DNA of 64,000 nucleotides from the IMG/VR virus record IMGVR_UViG_3300023202_000336, positions 1-64,000 of that record. One strand, given 5' to 3'. The notes beneath the pieces were generated by a model, which saw nothing but the letters and a program-made list of their open reading frames with translations, was not told where the DNA came from and did no database searches. Made by a program: the position numbers and the translations under genes. Positions 48,001 through 55,711 of this stretch are shown here, in pieces. Within the stretch, counting starts at the first letter, position 1. Every line of letters begins with the position of its first letter. The DNA comes from a virus.

Positions 48001-50544
48001 TACGGGCGTCAGTTGCTTAATTATTTTGAGCAATTTGGAAAGTGCCACGAGAAATATATACCCAACTGGGTTTTTTCGTGTAGCAGTGAGGACCTTAAAA
48101 TACTCTTCGAATGGATGATGCTTGGAGATGGGCACTATAGTGCTACATGCGCTTCTTATGTGACTACGTCTAAAAATCTCGCCGACGACTTTCAGAGGCT
48201 TTGTCTTCATATCGGATACGCCGGAAAGGTAAAAGCTACTAATAGAGAGCCGTGTATTCTCAAGTTTCCGGGTAGAGAAGACGTCACTATTCCTAAAACA
48301 CGGTACGACGTAAGCGTGTATAGGGGTAAGCTGAATCCTACCATTAATCACAGCCATACGAGGCACCAGCGCGGGCAGTCTGAGAGATGGGTTAATTACA
48401 CGGGAAAGGTGCATTGTGTAACTCTTGAGAGGAATCATATACTTTATACGCGTAGGAACGGGAAGGCTCATTGGAGCGGCAATACCTCGCGGTACGGGGC
48501 CAAGGGTGTAATTTCAGAGATTCGACCTGATGAGCAAATGCCGACTGACGACGACAGTCGACCGGTCGAGGTGATTGCGAATAGTCTCGGAGTGATCTCT
48601 CGGACCAATCCTTCCATGCTTGCTGAAGCTATTCTCGGAAAGATCTCAGAAAAAACGGGCAAGCCGTACGTGATCAAGGGGTTCGGAAATTCCGGTGACG
48701 TTGTGGAGTATGCGCTTCGCGAAGGAGTTAAGCATGGGGTCGTAAGTGTCGATGACGAAGGCAATATAACCGACGTTGGCGTACTCACCGATCCGAGGGA
48801 TAACCGGAAGATCAAAAATATGTTCACCGGAATCCCGTATCTGATGAAGCTACACCACGTTGCAGAAGCGAAGATCAGCAGCCGTGATACCGGCGGTTAC
48901 ACCGCTGAAGGAATACCTGCCCGAGGCGGGAAAGAAGGCAGCAAGCGGATTGGGCTTCTCGACGCGCATAGCTTGCTCTCAGCCGGAGCTACCGAGTTTC
49001 TCAAAGATGCGAAGCTCATTCGTGGGCAGCGTAACGACGAGTACTGGCGAGCATTAAAGGCGGGTGATACCCCGTTGCAGCCAACGGTTTCGTTTGCGAA
49101 TGAGATGTTCAAGTCGCAGCTTCGAGCAGCTGGGGTCAATCTTCGTGAAAAAGGGACACGTACCGGTCTCGCGCCGCTCCTTGATCAGGACGTTGATAAG
49201 ATCGCTCAGCATGAGATTGAGCGTCCCGGCACTTTTGATTTCGAAACGATGCGCCCGATCAAAGGTGGTCTTTTCGATTTGACGGCGACTGGTGGAGCGG
49301 AAGGGACTCGGTTCTCGAAGATCACGCTTCCGAGAAAGATTCCACATCCACTTTTCGTCGAGCCGATCCAGCGGGTGCTTGGTCTGACCGGTAAGCAGTT
49401 CGAAAATGTTCTCTCCGGGAAGGAGGAGCTTCACGGCGAAACTGGCCCGGACGCGGTCGAGAAGGCGCTCAAGAGTCTTGATGTAGACCGAGAGATCGGC
49501 CTTGCGAAAGAGGAGATTCGCACCGGAAAGAAAACGCGTCGTGACAAGGCGGTGAAGAAGCTGAATTATCTTACCGGTATCAAGCAGATGGAGATCAATC
49601 CAGAAGATCTGATGATCAGCAAGATCCCGGTGATCCCTCCCCGTTTCCGCCCGATTTCGAAGGCGAAAAATATCGACATCGTCCACGACTTGAACTACCT
49701 CTATCACGACCTGTTAGAGGCGAAGAAGAACTATAACGATGCTCAGGAGGTGTTCGGAGAGGCTGACGACGAATATATGACGATGATGAATGCGGTGAAA
49801 TCCGTCGCGGGGTTGCGTGAACCGGTGAATCCGAAGTCAGTCGATCAGGGCGTGAAGGGCATTCTTCGCTACGCGATTGGAATCGGCGATAGTCCGAAGT
49901 CGGCAACCTTTCAGCGTAAGGTGATAGGAAGTGCGGTCGATACAGTCGGGCGCGGTGTTATTACGGCCGACTCGAACCTCGATATGGACGAGGTCGGTGT
50001 TCCTGAGGATATGGCGTGGAATATCTTCAAACCGTTTACGATGCGTCGACTCCGTCGCTACGGGTATTCTGCTCGTGACTCGCTCAAGGCGGTTAAGGAT
50101 CGCACCCCGGTTGCCAGGAAGGCGCTTGAGGAAGAAATGGCGGAGCGACCGGTCGTTTACAACCGCGCCCCGTCGTTGCACCGCTACAGCTACGTAGGCG
50201 CTTGGGGCAAGATCAGGGACGATGACGCGATTGGTATGCCCTACCATACTTTGAAGGGGCTGGGAGGTGACTACGACGGGGATACGGTGAACATCCATGT
50301 TCCCGTTTCGTCTGACTCGGTCGATGAGGTCAAAGAGAAGCTCATGCCGAGTAAGAACCTCTATTTCACAGGTACCTTCGAGACGCACCTCGAGCCGAAT
50401 CAGGATTATTTGGCCGGACTCTTCCTTGCGAGCATGCCGGATCCGAAGGAAGAGGTAAAAACGTTCGCAAACGAAGAAGAGGCTCGAAAGGCCTATGCGC
50501 GAGGAGAGATCAGCGCACGAACGCCGATCCGTATTCTTGCGTGA
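45019..50544 (+). CDS. RNA polymerase: complete beta fused to N-terminal beta-prime, with intein
   Basis: 1841 residues from ATG 45019 behind AGAGGA; 1481 after splicing. Beta part: VRLVDQNTGDVVGEE, VPHLNSRGMVIRKGVVWVPR, EGNTIEDAFVISES, catalytic lysines in GDKL (Lys794) and GAKG (Lys1162), LGVISRTNPSMLAEAILG, and the beta end YLMKLHHVAEAKISSRDTGG. Beta-prime part: KGGLFD, ITLPRKIPHPLF, ADSNLDMDEVGVPEDMAW, VVYNRAPSLHRY, catalytic loop GGDYDGD (residues 1749-1755), EPNQDYLAGLFLAS. The Cys of the N-terminal zinc site are missing between GLFD and ITLP. It ends ARTPIRILA, the point where the gene at 53813 resumes. It is a phage RNA polymerase core, possibly packaged. Confidence 0.93.
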   Translation: MPFTAWSPDHARPGLGPAPFDPPTPAAKPVQLRRFDDIEQQRKAIYESARSAFQNLRPIQNASYRIEVADVDYDTPDFEPSISDEKKALLQSGSLHRPLKGTVRLVDQNTGDVVGEERTTLAHVPHLNSRGMVIRKGVVWVPRNQARLRPGVYTRHKKSGGIEAQFNVKGGRAFRIELEPESGLFKMNIGQSTTRLYPILRAMGITDDAMREAWGDELFKKNYRRESGSDDKDLRKVVKKLGPSGVTVEDDQLVDVLKESVQKSKVDPDVMEITMGERAENVAPEHLFQVTNKILNVSRGTADGDNRDSQAFQSIHSAEDFIRERLEKDQVGALRKLLWRATREKKLPKVQSGLMNKNISSIFEGSGLAVAAEDINPFEIHDLRQGIIRLGEGGISSERAVSREARGVQASYAGLIDSGRGPESGRLGLDLRVTDAAQKGDDNQLYTEVRNLKTGETETVSARTLSSKIVTFPGELSSDTKRIPAIKGDKIVYVPKDEVDYEIASPNDMMSRATAMIPFPESIKGQRLLMGARMTSQALPLEEAEAPYVQTASKDGTSLHKQMGPVVGARVSPVGGVVTKISPDFIELAADDGKKRRIDLYNNYPTARKTMIHNEPTVKKGQRIKEGDLVAKSNFTSDDGTAAVGRNLRTAFAIAEGNTIEDAFVISESAAKKLTSQHLYKHDVDLKDLESTDKKRYVSIYADKWGPEQLDRLDDDGVIREGATVNAGDPVVLGFAKKKKRGVGALMRSPRDAFADKTQTWNHHSPGVVTDVVKGRKGIKVTLKSKEAMKPGDKLCYSPDHEILTQRGWIPVSKTLHSDLIASLNPDTDEIEYVRPVEIHSFDHDDVMYEVESTQVSMCVTPDHKVYASKKKDKKDLDYHLFEARELFGRTYRLKNSGRWAGESPSHIVFPECQVKHGGIGNSYRTIPEKAISIQAYFVLLGLFLSEGNVFKHVKSGSYGIDITQCKESNIIKIKHVLDSHGIKYSRNKTKFRLYGRQLLNYFEQFGKCHEKYIPNWVFSCSSEDLKILFEWMMLGDGHYSATCASYVTTSKNLADDFQRLCLHIGYAGKVKATNREPCILKFPGREDVTIPKTRYDVSVYRGKLNPTINHSHTRHQRGQSERWVNYTGKVHCVTLERNHILYTRRNGKAHWSGNTSRYGAKGVISEIRPDEQMPTDDDSRPVEVIANSLGVISRTNPSMLAEAILGKISEKTGKPYVIKGFGNSGDVVEYALREGVKHGVVSVDDEGNITDVGVLTDPRDNRKIKNMFTGIPYLMKLHHVAEAKISSRDTGGYTAEGIPARGGKEGSKRIGLLDAHSLLSAGATEFLKDAKLIRGQRNDEYWRALKAGDTPLQPTVSFANEMFKSQLRAAGVNLREKGTRTGLAPLLDQDVDKIAQHEIERPGTFDFETMRPIKGGLFDLTATGGAEGTRFSKITLPRKIPHPLFVEPIQRVLGLTGKQFENVLSGKEELHGETGPDAVEKALKSLDVDREIGLAKEEIRTGKKTRRDKAVKKLNYLTGIKQMEINPEDLMISKIPVIPPRFRPISKAKNIDIVHDLNYLYHDLLEAKKNYNDAQEVFGEADDEYMTMMNAVKSVAGLREPVNPKSVDQGVKGILRYAIGIGDSPKSATFQRKVIGSAVDTVGRGVITADSNLDMDEVGVPEDMAWNIFKPFTMRRLRRYGYSARDSLKAVKDRTPVARKALEEEMAERPVVYNRAPSLHRYSYVGAWGKIRDDDAIGMPYHTLKGLGGDYDGDTVNIHVPVSSDSVDEVKEKLMPSKNLYFTGTFETHLEPNQDYLAGLFLASMPDPKEEVKTFANEEEARKAYARGEISARTPIRILA
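47404..48483 (+). other. RNA polymerase intein (360 aa) with LAGLIDADG-type endonuclease
   Basis: It begins CYSPDHEILTQRGW, has TPDHKVYAS as block B, endonuclease motifs LGLFLSEGN and WMMLGDGHYS, and ends KVHCVTLERNHILYTRRNG then KAHWSGN, followed by Thr+1. Splicing restores GDKL-TSRYGAKG, the loop with the two catalytic beta lysines. The insert is visibly richer in A and T (for example 47930-47960) than the flanking gene, which fits recent arrival. Confidence 0.93.
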
Positions 50545-50587
50545 TTGTCCATCTGGTACTGTCGCTACTCGAGAATAGGATACGTAC

Positions 50588-51613
50588 ATGACACCGTTAC
50601 AGCTGAAACTCTACAAGCGGTCCTTCGTTCCGATGGGGCCGTCCGCGGAGAAAACCGGCCAGCAGGCGTCCGGACCCGGCGGAATGCCGGTCGGTCCCGG
50701 CGCTGGCGCTCCTCCGCCTCCGGGAATGATGCCTCCTGGTGGAGGGATGCCTCTGCCTCCTGGCGGCGCCGGCGGGACGCCTCCGCCCCCGGGTATAGGA
50801 CCGATGGATCCGTCAGCTCCGATGGATCCCGCTGCGGGTGGTGCCCCTCCGGCCGACCCTATGGCTGCACTTCCTCCGATGCCGGGGGAGGAAGGGCTCG
50901 ATGTGCCACCGGAGACGCTTCCGGAGGACCTCGGAGCCGCCCCTGAGGGCGGGGGTGACGGTCTTTCTACGGCAGATGCAGAGGCGGCTGCGAAGATCCA
51001 GCAGCAGACGCTCGATATCGTCGAGCGGACGCTGGACATGGTCGGTAAGACCAAGAAGGATAAGCCGCAAGAGGGTGCCCAGGACCTGCAGCAGGACGGC
51101 CAGGAGCAGGCCGATCAACAGCAGGAAGAACCACCTCCTGAGGCTCAGCCGGGACCTATCACCGGTGAGCCCGGCTTTAGCCCGGGCATGATTAATGGTC
51201 CACTTAAGCTGGGCTCGGCATCGATTGTTACGAAGGCCCTCAAGACGGCGGCTGCTCGTCGTGCCGCTACTAAGACGGCTGCGGTGCTCACGCAGCTGTT
51301 GGTTAAGAACGCTCAGTCCTCAGCCGATATCTGGCGTAAGAAGCGTGGAATGAAGCCCGGCCAGCGCGTGACGGCTCCGAGTAAAGCGTATCGTACTGGG
51401 GTTGCTGGAGGGGCAACGGCGATGACTTCTACGCAGACTCCTACGACTACGCAGACTCCTACGACTACGCAGACTCCTACGACTACGCAGTCCTCCGCTG
51501 ATATTTGGCGTCAGAACCGTGGAATGAAGCCCGGCCAGCGCGTGACGGCCCCGACGGAGGGGGCAGGGGCGGTGACTTCTCGGCAGACTCCTACTGGTTA
51601 TTACTCTCTATGA
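50588..51613 (+). CDS. Pro/Gly-rich virion-cluster protein with internal duplication (341 aa)
   Basis: Residues 25-110 are proline/glycine-rich (GAGAPPPPGMMPPGGGMPLP). A helical middle follows (KIQQQTLDIVERTLDMVGK). Two copies of SSADIWR..RGMKPGQRVTAP (from about 51314 and 51488) flank three copies of an 18-bp repeat coding TQTPTT. KTAAARRAATKTAAVLTQLL lies before the first copy. Disordered linker-type protein; it interrupts the two halves of beta-prime. Function unknown. Confidence 0.55.
   Translation: MTPLQLKLYKRSFVPMGPSAEKTGQQASGPGGMPVGPGAGAPPPPGMMPPGGGMPLPPGGAGGTPPPPGIGPMDPSAPMDPAAGGAPPADPMAALPPMPGEEGLDVPPETLPEDLGAAPEGGGDGLSTADAEAAAKIQQQTLDIVERTLDMVGKTKKDKPQEGAQDLQQDGQEQADQQQEEPPPEAQPGPITGEPGFSPGMINGPLKLGSASIVTKALKTAAARRAATKTAAVLTQLLVKNAQSSADIWRKKRGMKPGQRVTAPSKAYRTGVAGGATAMTSTQTPTTTQTPTTTQTPTTTQSSADIWRQNRGMKPGQRVTAPTEGAGAVTSRQTPTGYYSL
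51431..51490 (+). repeat. 18-bp tandem repeat (3.3 copies) coding TQTPTT
   Basis: The unit acgcagactcctacgact occurs at 51431, 51449 and 51467, followed by a partial copy. It keeps the frame of the Pro-rich gene and joins its duplicated SSADIWR blocks. Confidence 0.9.
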
Positions 51614-53271
51614 GGCTTGGGAAGTTCGCCTTTGGTAAGTCCGCTCAGTACCAGGGCGCACCGGTAGGTGGCGCTGGGATGATGTGGAACCCGATGGGGA
51701 TGTTGCAGCAAGCTCATCAGCAGCGTTTGCAGCACGGGCAGCGCTCCTCGGATTTCGCATATGGACCTCCCGCAGCGCCTGGATTCGTGACAGGGCAGCA
51801 GGCGGCGGTAGGAGGCGCCCAGGCGGTAGCTGGTTCAATCGGCGCGCTGATTATGGGCGTCGCGATGCCTTACATTCAGTCTGTCGCAGGCGAGGCCGGC
51901 GTTGACCTTCATCAGCCGTATCAGATCGCTTACGGGGCGAATCCGGCCGATGCTCGAGAGATCGCACGAGTCACGGGTCAGGTCATGCAGCGTCAGTTCG
52001 AGACGACCGGTGCGAGTGTTCAGGGCCTCATTTCAACGTTGGACGAGCAGGTTGAGAAGAATTTTGGTATCGAGCTTCCTCTTGAGGAGATCCGCCATCT
52101 TCCCGCCGGAGCTGTTGGAAACTTCGTTCAGCAGCTTTCTATGTTCGTTCCCGAGATTCAGACGGTTCTTTCGACGATGGATCCTCGTTATATTTCTGAC
52201 CTCTCACCGATGGTGAAGGCGACTTACGTCGCAAATAATGGTGAGTTCGATCCAAACGTATTTAGAAACGTCGTTCAGGATTTTCAGCAGTCCTACAATA
52301 AAGGGCAGTTCAGAGGAGTCCCTGCCCAGATCGCGATGCATGCGGTACAGTATGCGAAAGAGCGAGGCGGTCCTGGCGCGGGAATGCGGGAAGCGGTAAA
52401 CGCTGCGCAGTCTGCGAACGCATTCGTTCAGGCGGGACTTGCGCCGAGCTTCGGAGAGGCGCTCACGCTTGTAAACGAGGTTGATCCAACTGGTGGCCTC
52501 ATAAATCCGACGAGAGCGATTCGTTACGCATCCCAGCTGAACGAGATGGCGAAACGCGGATTCGTCGATCGGAAGCATATCTTCGAAGCCGCCCGTGTCG
52601 CTCGGCAGCAGGGTCTCCCAATTAGGGCGGCGATGACGGCAGTCGCTGGCGGCGGCCGTGCACGAACGATGGTGCGTGGACCTCGTGGAAGTGAGCTCGC
52701 GGAGACCGCGGCGAGTACGATGGCCCGCATGGGCGAGTCTGACACGATGCGGCTACTCGCGGCAGCGCACCAGCAGAGCCCGAGGGCACGGGGCCTCATT
52801 GAGCGGGCGCTCGAGACGGGCGATAACCGCCTCCTGGACCGCGTTATACAGAAGGCCCAGCAAAGCCCTCGTCTGATGGCCTCGAAGACTCATGTCGACC
52901 CTTCATACCTGATCAACCGGATGGATCCGAATATGATGCGCGGTCAGGTCATGTCAGATGTGCGGCGATTCGCTGCGCAGACTGGCAGCCGCGACCTTCA
53001 GCGGCTCGTGAACCGCCCCGAGGAGCTTCAGAGACGTCTTCGCACGCACGATTTCACTGGTCTTGATCCGCAGGCGGTTCGGTACTTGAGTGAAGGCGGC
53101 CCGACTGGCGGCCGTCTCGGTGCAGCTGCGATGACGTTCGCAGACCCGTTCGGCACCGAGTCTGACCTCTCGAGGTACCATAAGCCTCCGAAGCGGCTTG
53201 GTCTCCCGTTCCCGGAGATGAAGCCGAGCGGCCCTCCCGTGACACAGCGTTTCGATCCGGTCGAACGGTGA
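51610..53271 (+). CDS. Virion-cluster protein (553 aa), all-helical
   Basis: ATG 51610 overlaps the previous stop as ATGA; longer in-frame extensions are shadows of the Pro-rich gene. It starts MRLGKFAFGKSAQYQGAPVG, then a Gln/Met-rich part, a short hydrophobic helix (AGSIGALIMGVAMPYIQSVA) and many short amphipathic helices (FVQAGLAPSFGEALTLVNEV, IFEAARVARQQGLPIRAAMT). Possibly an ejected inner-virion protein. No known family. Confidence 0.5.
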   Translation: MRLGKFAFGKSAQYQGAPVGGAGMMWNPMGMLQQAHQQRLQHGQRSSDFAYGPPAAPGFVTGQQAAVGGAQAVAGSIGALIMGVAMPYIQSVAGEAGVDLHQPYQIAYGANPADAREIARVTGQVMQRQFETTGASVQGLISTLDEQVEKNFGIELPLEEIRHLPAGAVGNFVQQLSMFVPEIQTVLSTMDPRYISDLSPMVKATYVANNGEFDPNVFRNVVQDFQQSYNKGQFRGVPAQIAMHAVQYAKERGGPGAGMREAVNAAQSANAFVQAGLAPSFGEALTLVNEVDPTGGLINPTRAIRYASQLNEMAKRGFVDRKHIFEAARVARQQGLPIRAAMTAVAGGGRARTMVRGPRGSELAETAASTMARMGESDTMRLLAAAHQQSPRARGLIERALETGDNRLLDRVIQKAQQSPRLMASKTHVDPSYLINRMDPNMMRGQVMSDVRRFAAQTGSRDLQRLVNRPEELQRRLRTHDFTGLDPQAVRYLSEGGPTGGRLGAAAMTFADPFGTESDLSRYHKPPKRLGLPFPEMKPSGPPVTQRFDPVER

Positions 53272-53283
53272 ATGCGCATTCAC
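53268..53283. promoter_or_regulatory. 16-bp perfect palindrome GTGAATGCGCATTCAC
   Basis: It spans the stop of the 553-aa gene and a potential ATG at 53272. It differs by one symmetric change from the centre of the 24-bp palindromes at 2692 and 2868 (GTGAACGCGCGTTCAC), so it may be bound by the same protein. Confidence 0.5.
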
Positions 53284-53298
53284 AATGAGGAACGGTTG

Positions 53299-53502
53299 AT
53301 GATCGTCCGTATCGTCCATGAGAACGGGAAAATCTATGATATGCCGGTCTCCCAGGTCTCGGTACATACTGAGAACGGCGACCCGTGTATGCTCGCTTAC
53401 GAGCACGCAAATCTGATAGTTTGTTCCCATGTGAACGAAAAGGACTTTGAACGGCAGTGTGCGCAGCTGAAAATCGACCGCATCGAGGTGCCCCATGCCT
53501 GA
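53299..53502 (+). CDS. Hypothetical protein (67 aa)
   Basis: ATG 53299 follows GAGGAA at six bases and is preferred over ATG 53272, which lies inside the palindrome. Beta-rich MIVRIVHENGKIYDMPVSQV and LIVCSHVNEKDFERQCAQ. Overlaps the next start by eight bases. Function unknown. Confidence 0.45.
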   Translation: MIVRIVHENGKIYDMPVSQVSVHTENGDPCMLAYEHANLIVCSHVNEKDFERQCAQLKIDRIEVPHA

Positions 53503-53809
53503 CTGTGCGGTAGAGCAAGAAGCAATCGAGCGTCTCAGGTCATTAACCTGTGATGCGATGATGCATTATTTCGAAACTTTCGATGAGTATCCGACGCATC
53601 TGTACGTGAATACTGGGTCTGATGCTGAGAGGATCGTGAGATCAGCGCTTGAGAGGGTCGGTACCACCGAATTTCTTTTTGCGTTGACGGTTGTTCTCCG
53701 GAAGTTCTCTTTCGGGAAATCTGATCTTTTCGTCGGTGAGGACCGGTACGCCTCGGATATGCGGCGCTGCGCGGTGTTGAGCTATCGAAATTACAGTTCA
53801 GGCTCGTGA
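53495..53809 (+). CDS. Hypothetical protein (104 aa)
   Basis: Helical small protein with two N-terminal Cys (MPDCAVEQEAIERLRSLTCD) and C-terminal FALTVVLRKFSFGKSDLFVG. It lies immediately before the second polymerase gene and could be co-regulated with it. No family recognised. Confidence 0.45.
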   Translation: MPDCAVEQEAIERLRSLTCDAMMHYFETFDEYPTHLYVNTGSDAERIVRSALERVGTTEFLFALTVVLRKFSFGKSDLFVGEDRYASDMRRCAVLSYRNYSSGS

Positions 53810-53812
53810 GAC

Positions 53813-55687
53813 ATGGCTGATATCACGACTGTTGGTACGATTCTTATTAATGACGCGCTGCCTGAGGATATGCGTAAGAAGGAGCATCGTCTCGATAAAA
53901 AAGGTGTTCACGAGCTGTTTATGGAGCTCGCGAAGAAACATCCGGAGAAATACAGCGCGGTTCTGCAAGAACTTTCGAATGTAGGAAAAACGGCTGCATG
54001 GACCGAGGGGCTGAGCGTGAGTCTCGCGGCGCTTCGTAAATCGAAAGCGAAAGAAGCGATATTGCAGCCGGTCAGAGAGAGAATCAGAGCGATCGTCGAT
54101 GACGATGATCTCAATGATGAAGAGCGAAACGAAGCTATTATTAACGAGCTTATGAAGGTTTCGAACGATCTGACGGAGGCCATTTACGAAGAGTCGAAAG
54201 CGGAGGGATCGCCTTTCGCAGTTCAGATCGAAAGCGGTGCGCGTGGAAAGAAGTCGAATCTCGCAAGTCTCCGAGGGGCCGATTTACTCGCGACTGACCA
54301 AAACGATAACTTCATTCCTGTTCCGATATGGAACTCATATGCCGAAGGGCTCACTCCGGCGCAATATTTTGCTGCGAGTTACGGGCAGCGGAAAGGTATG
54401 CTGAATACGAAGCTCGCGACGGCAGATGCTGGATTCCTCTCCAAACAGCTCGTGAACGCTGCACATCGGCAGGTTGTTACGAGGGACGAGCCTGAGGCGA
54501 CGCGCCTTCCAGTGGGCCTTCCGACGAGGACGGACGATAAAGATAACATTGGAGCCGTTCTCGCCCAGGACGTCGGTAAGTATACAGCTGGAACCGTTCT
54601 CGACGATGAGACGCTCGAAGACCTCCAGGACGAAGGTATCGAGGACATTCTCGTGCATTCGATCATGACCGAGCCGTCTGCGGACGGGGGCGTGAGTGCA
54701 CAAGCGGCAGGACATCGTACCCGTGAAGGACTTCATCAGCTGGGGGACAATATCGGTATCCCTGCCGCGCAAGCGGTTGGCGAACGATTGAGCCAGGGAT
54801 CTTTATCGGCGAAGCACTCCGCTGGAGTTTCAGATCGTGTCAGTAAATCTGGGTTCGAGTACATCAATCGCCTCATCCAGGCTCCCGAGAGCTTTCCCGA
54901 GGCAGGACCGCTCGCGGAAGAAGATGGCTTGGTCGAAGACGTCCGTGAAGCTCCGCAGGGTGGTAACTATATCCGCGTGAAGAAGCGCGAGTATTACATC
55001 CCTCCGGGCTTGAACGTGACGGTCAAGGTCGGCGACGAGGTAGAGCAGGGTGATGACCTCAGCGATGGGACGCCGCACCCAGGAGATCTGGTTCGCCTTC
55101 GCGGGATCGGCGAAGCGAGGCGGGTTTACATGCAGAACCTCAAGGAGGCGCTCGATGCCTCGGGAGTCGACGCACATCGACGCAACGTTGAGGCTGTTAC
55201 GGCCGGGCTGATAAATTGGGCACGTGTGACCGACCCTGACGGCATCGATCAGCACATTTACGATGACGTAGTTCCTTTCAACAACTTGGCTTACAGCTAT
55301 AAGCCTCGTGCTGACGCTGAAGAACTCGAACCGAAGAAGCTCGTAGGACGTTACCTGGAGGAGCCGGTCCTCCATTATACGCCAGGAACACGGGTGACCC
55401 GGAAGATCGCGAAGGATCTCGAGAAGTGGAAGATCAAGAAGGCGTTCGGTCACCAGGATCCGCCCGAATTCGAGCCCCACATGGTCCGCGGTCTTCACAG
55501 TATTTTCCACGATCCGGACTGGAGGACCCGTCTTTCAGGCTTTTATACTGCTTCGGCCTTCCAGAAATCACTTCACCGAGGGCGCGAATCTGATGTCCAG
55601 AGCACGAGTTACGTCCCGTCTCTGACGACACCGCAGGTGCTCGGCCGGCAGCTGAAGACGCTTGGCAAGTACGGTCAGCAGAGATAG
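53813..55687 (+). CDS. RNA polymerase beta-prime, C-terminal half
   Basis: 624 residues. It begins exactly at the beta-prime motif TTVGxxLxxxxLP (ITTVGTILINDALP). IESGARGKKSNLASLRG (139-155) and EGLTPAQYFAASYGQRKGML (178-197) are the active-site rim and bridge helix; LATADAGFLSKQLVNAA follows. GDNIGIPAAQAVGERLSQ (311-328) leads to the trigger loop GSLSAKHSAG with the conserved catalytic His335; Met and Arg of the bacterial loop are Leu and Ser. The Cys residues of the second zinc site are replaced (TEPSADGGVSAQAAG). The C-terminal 280 residues are diverged. It must assemble with the product of 45019 to be active. Confidence 0.92.
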   Translation: MADITTVGTILINDALPEDMRKKEHRLDKKGVHELFMELAKKHPEKYSAVLQELSNVGKTAAWTEGLSVSLAALRKSKAKEAILQPVRERIRAIVDDDDLNDEERNEAIINELMKVSNDLTEAIYEESKAEGSPFAVQIESGARGKKSNLASLRGADLLATDQNDNFIPVPIWNSYAEGLTPAQYFAASYGQRKGMLNTKLATADAGFLSKQLVNAAHRQVVTRDEPEATRLPVGLPTRTDDKDNIGAVLAQDVGKYTAGTVLDDETLEDLQDEGIEDILVHSIMTEPSADGGVSAQAAGHRTREGLHQLGDNIGIPAAQAVGERLSQGSLSAKHSAGVSDRVSKSGFEYINRLIQAPESFPEAGPLAEEDGLVEDVREAPQGGNYIRVKKREYYIPPGLNVTVKVGDEVEQGDDLSDGTPHPGDLVRLRGIGEARRVYMQNLKEALDASGVDAHRRNVEAVTAGLINWARVTDPDGIDQHIYDDVVPFNNLAYSYKPRADAEELEPKKLVGRYLEEPVLHYTPGTRVTRKIAKDLEKWKIKKAFGHQDPPEFEPHMVRGLHSIFHDPDWRTRLSGFYTASAFQKSLHRGRESDVQSTSYVPSLTTPQVLGRQLKTLGKYGQQR

Positions 55688-55711
55688 ACTTTCTGAAACG
55701 GTAGGATCACT

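Noticed and set aside
45019-50544. Idea that the polymerase gene was a YonO-like single-chain enzyme
   Set aside because: It lacks bridge helix and trigger loop, which are in the separate gene at 53813, and it carries the full beta landmarks.
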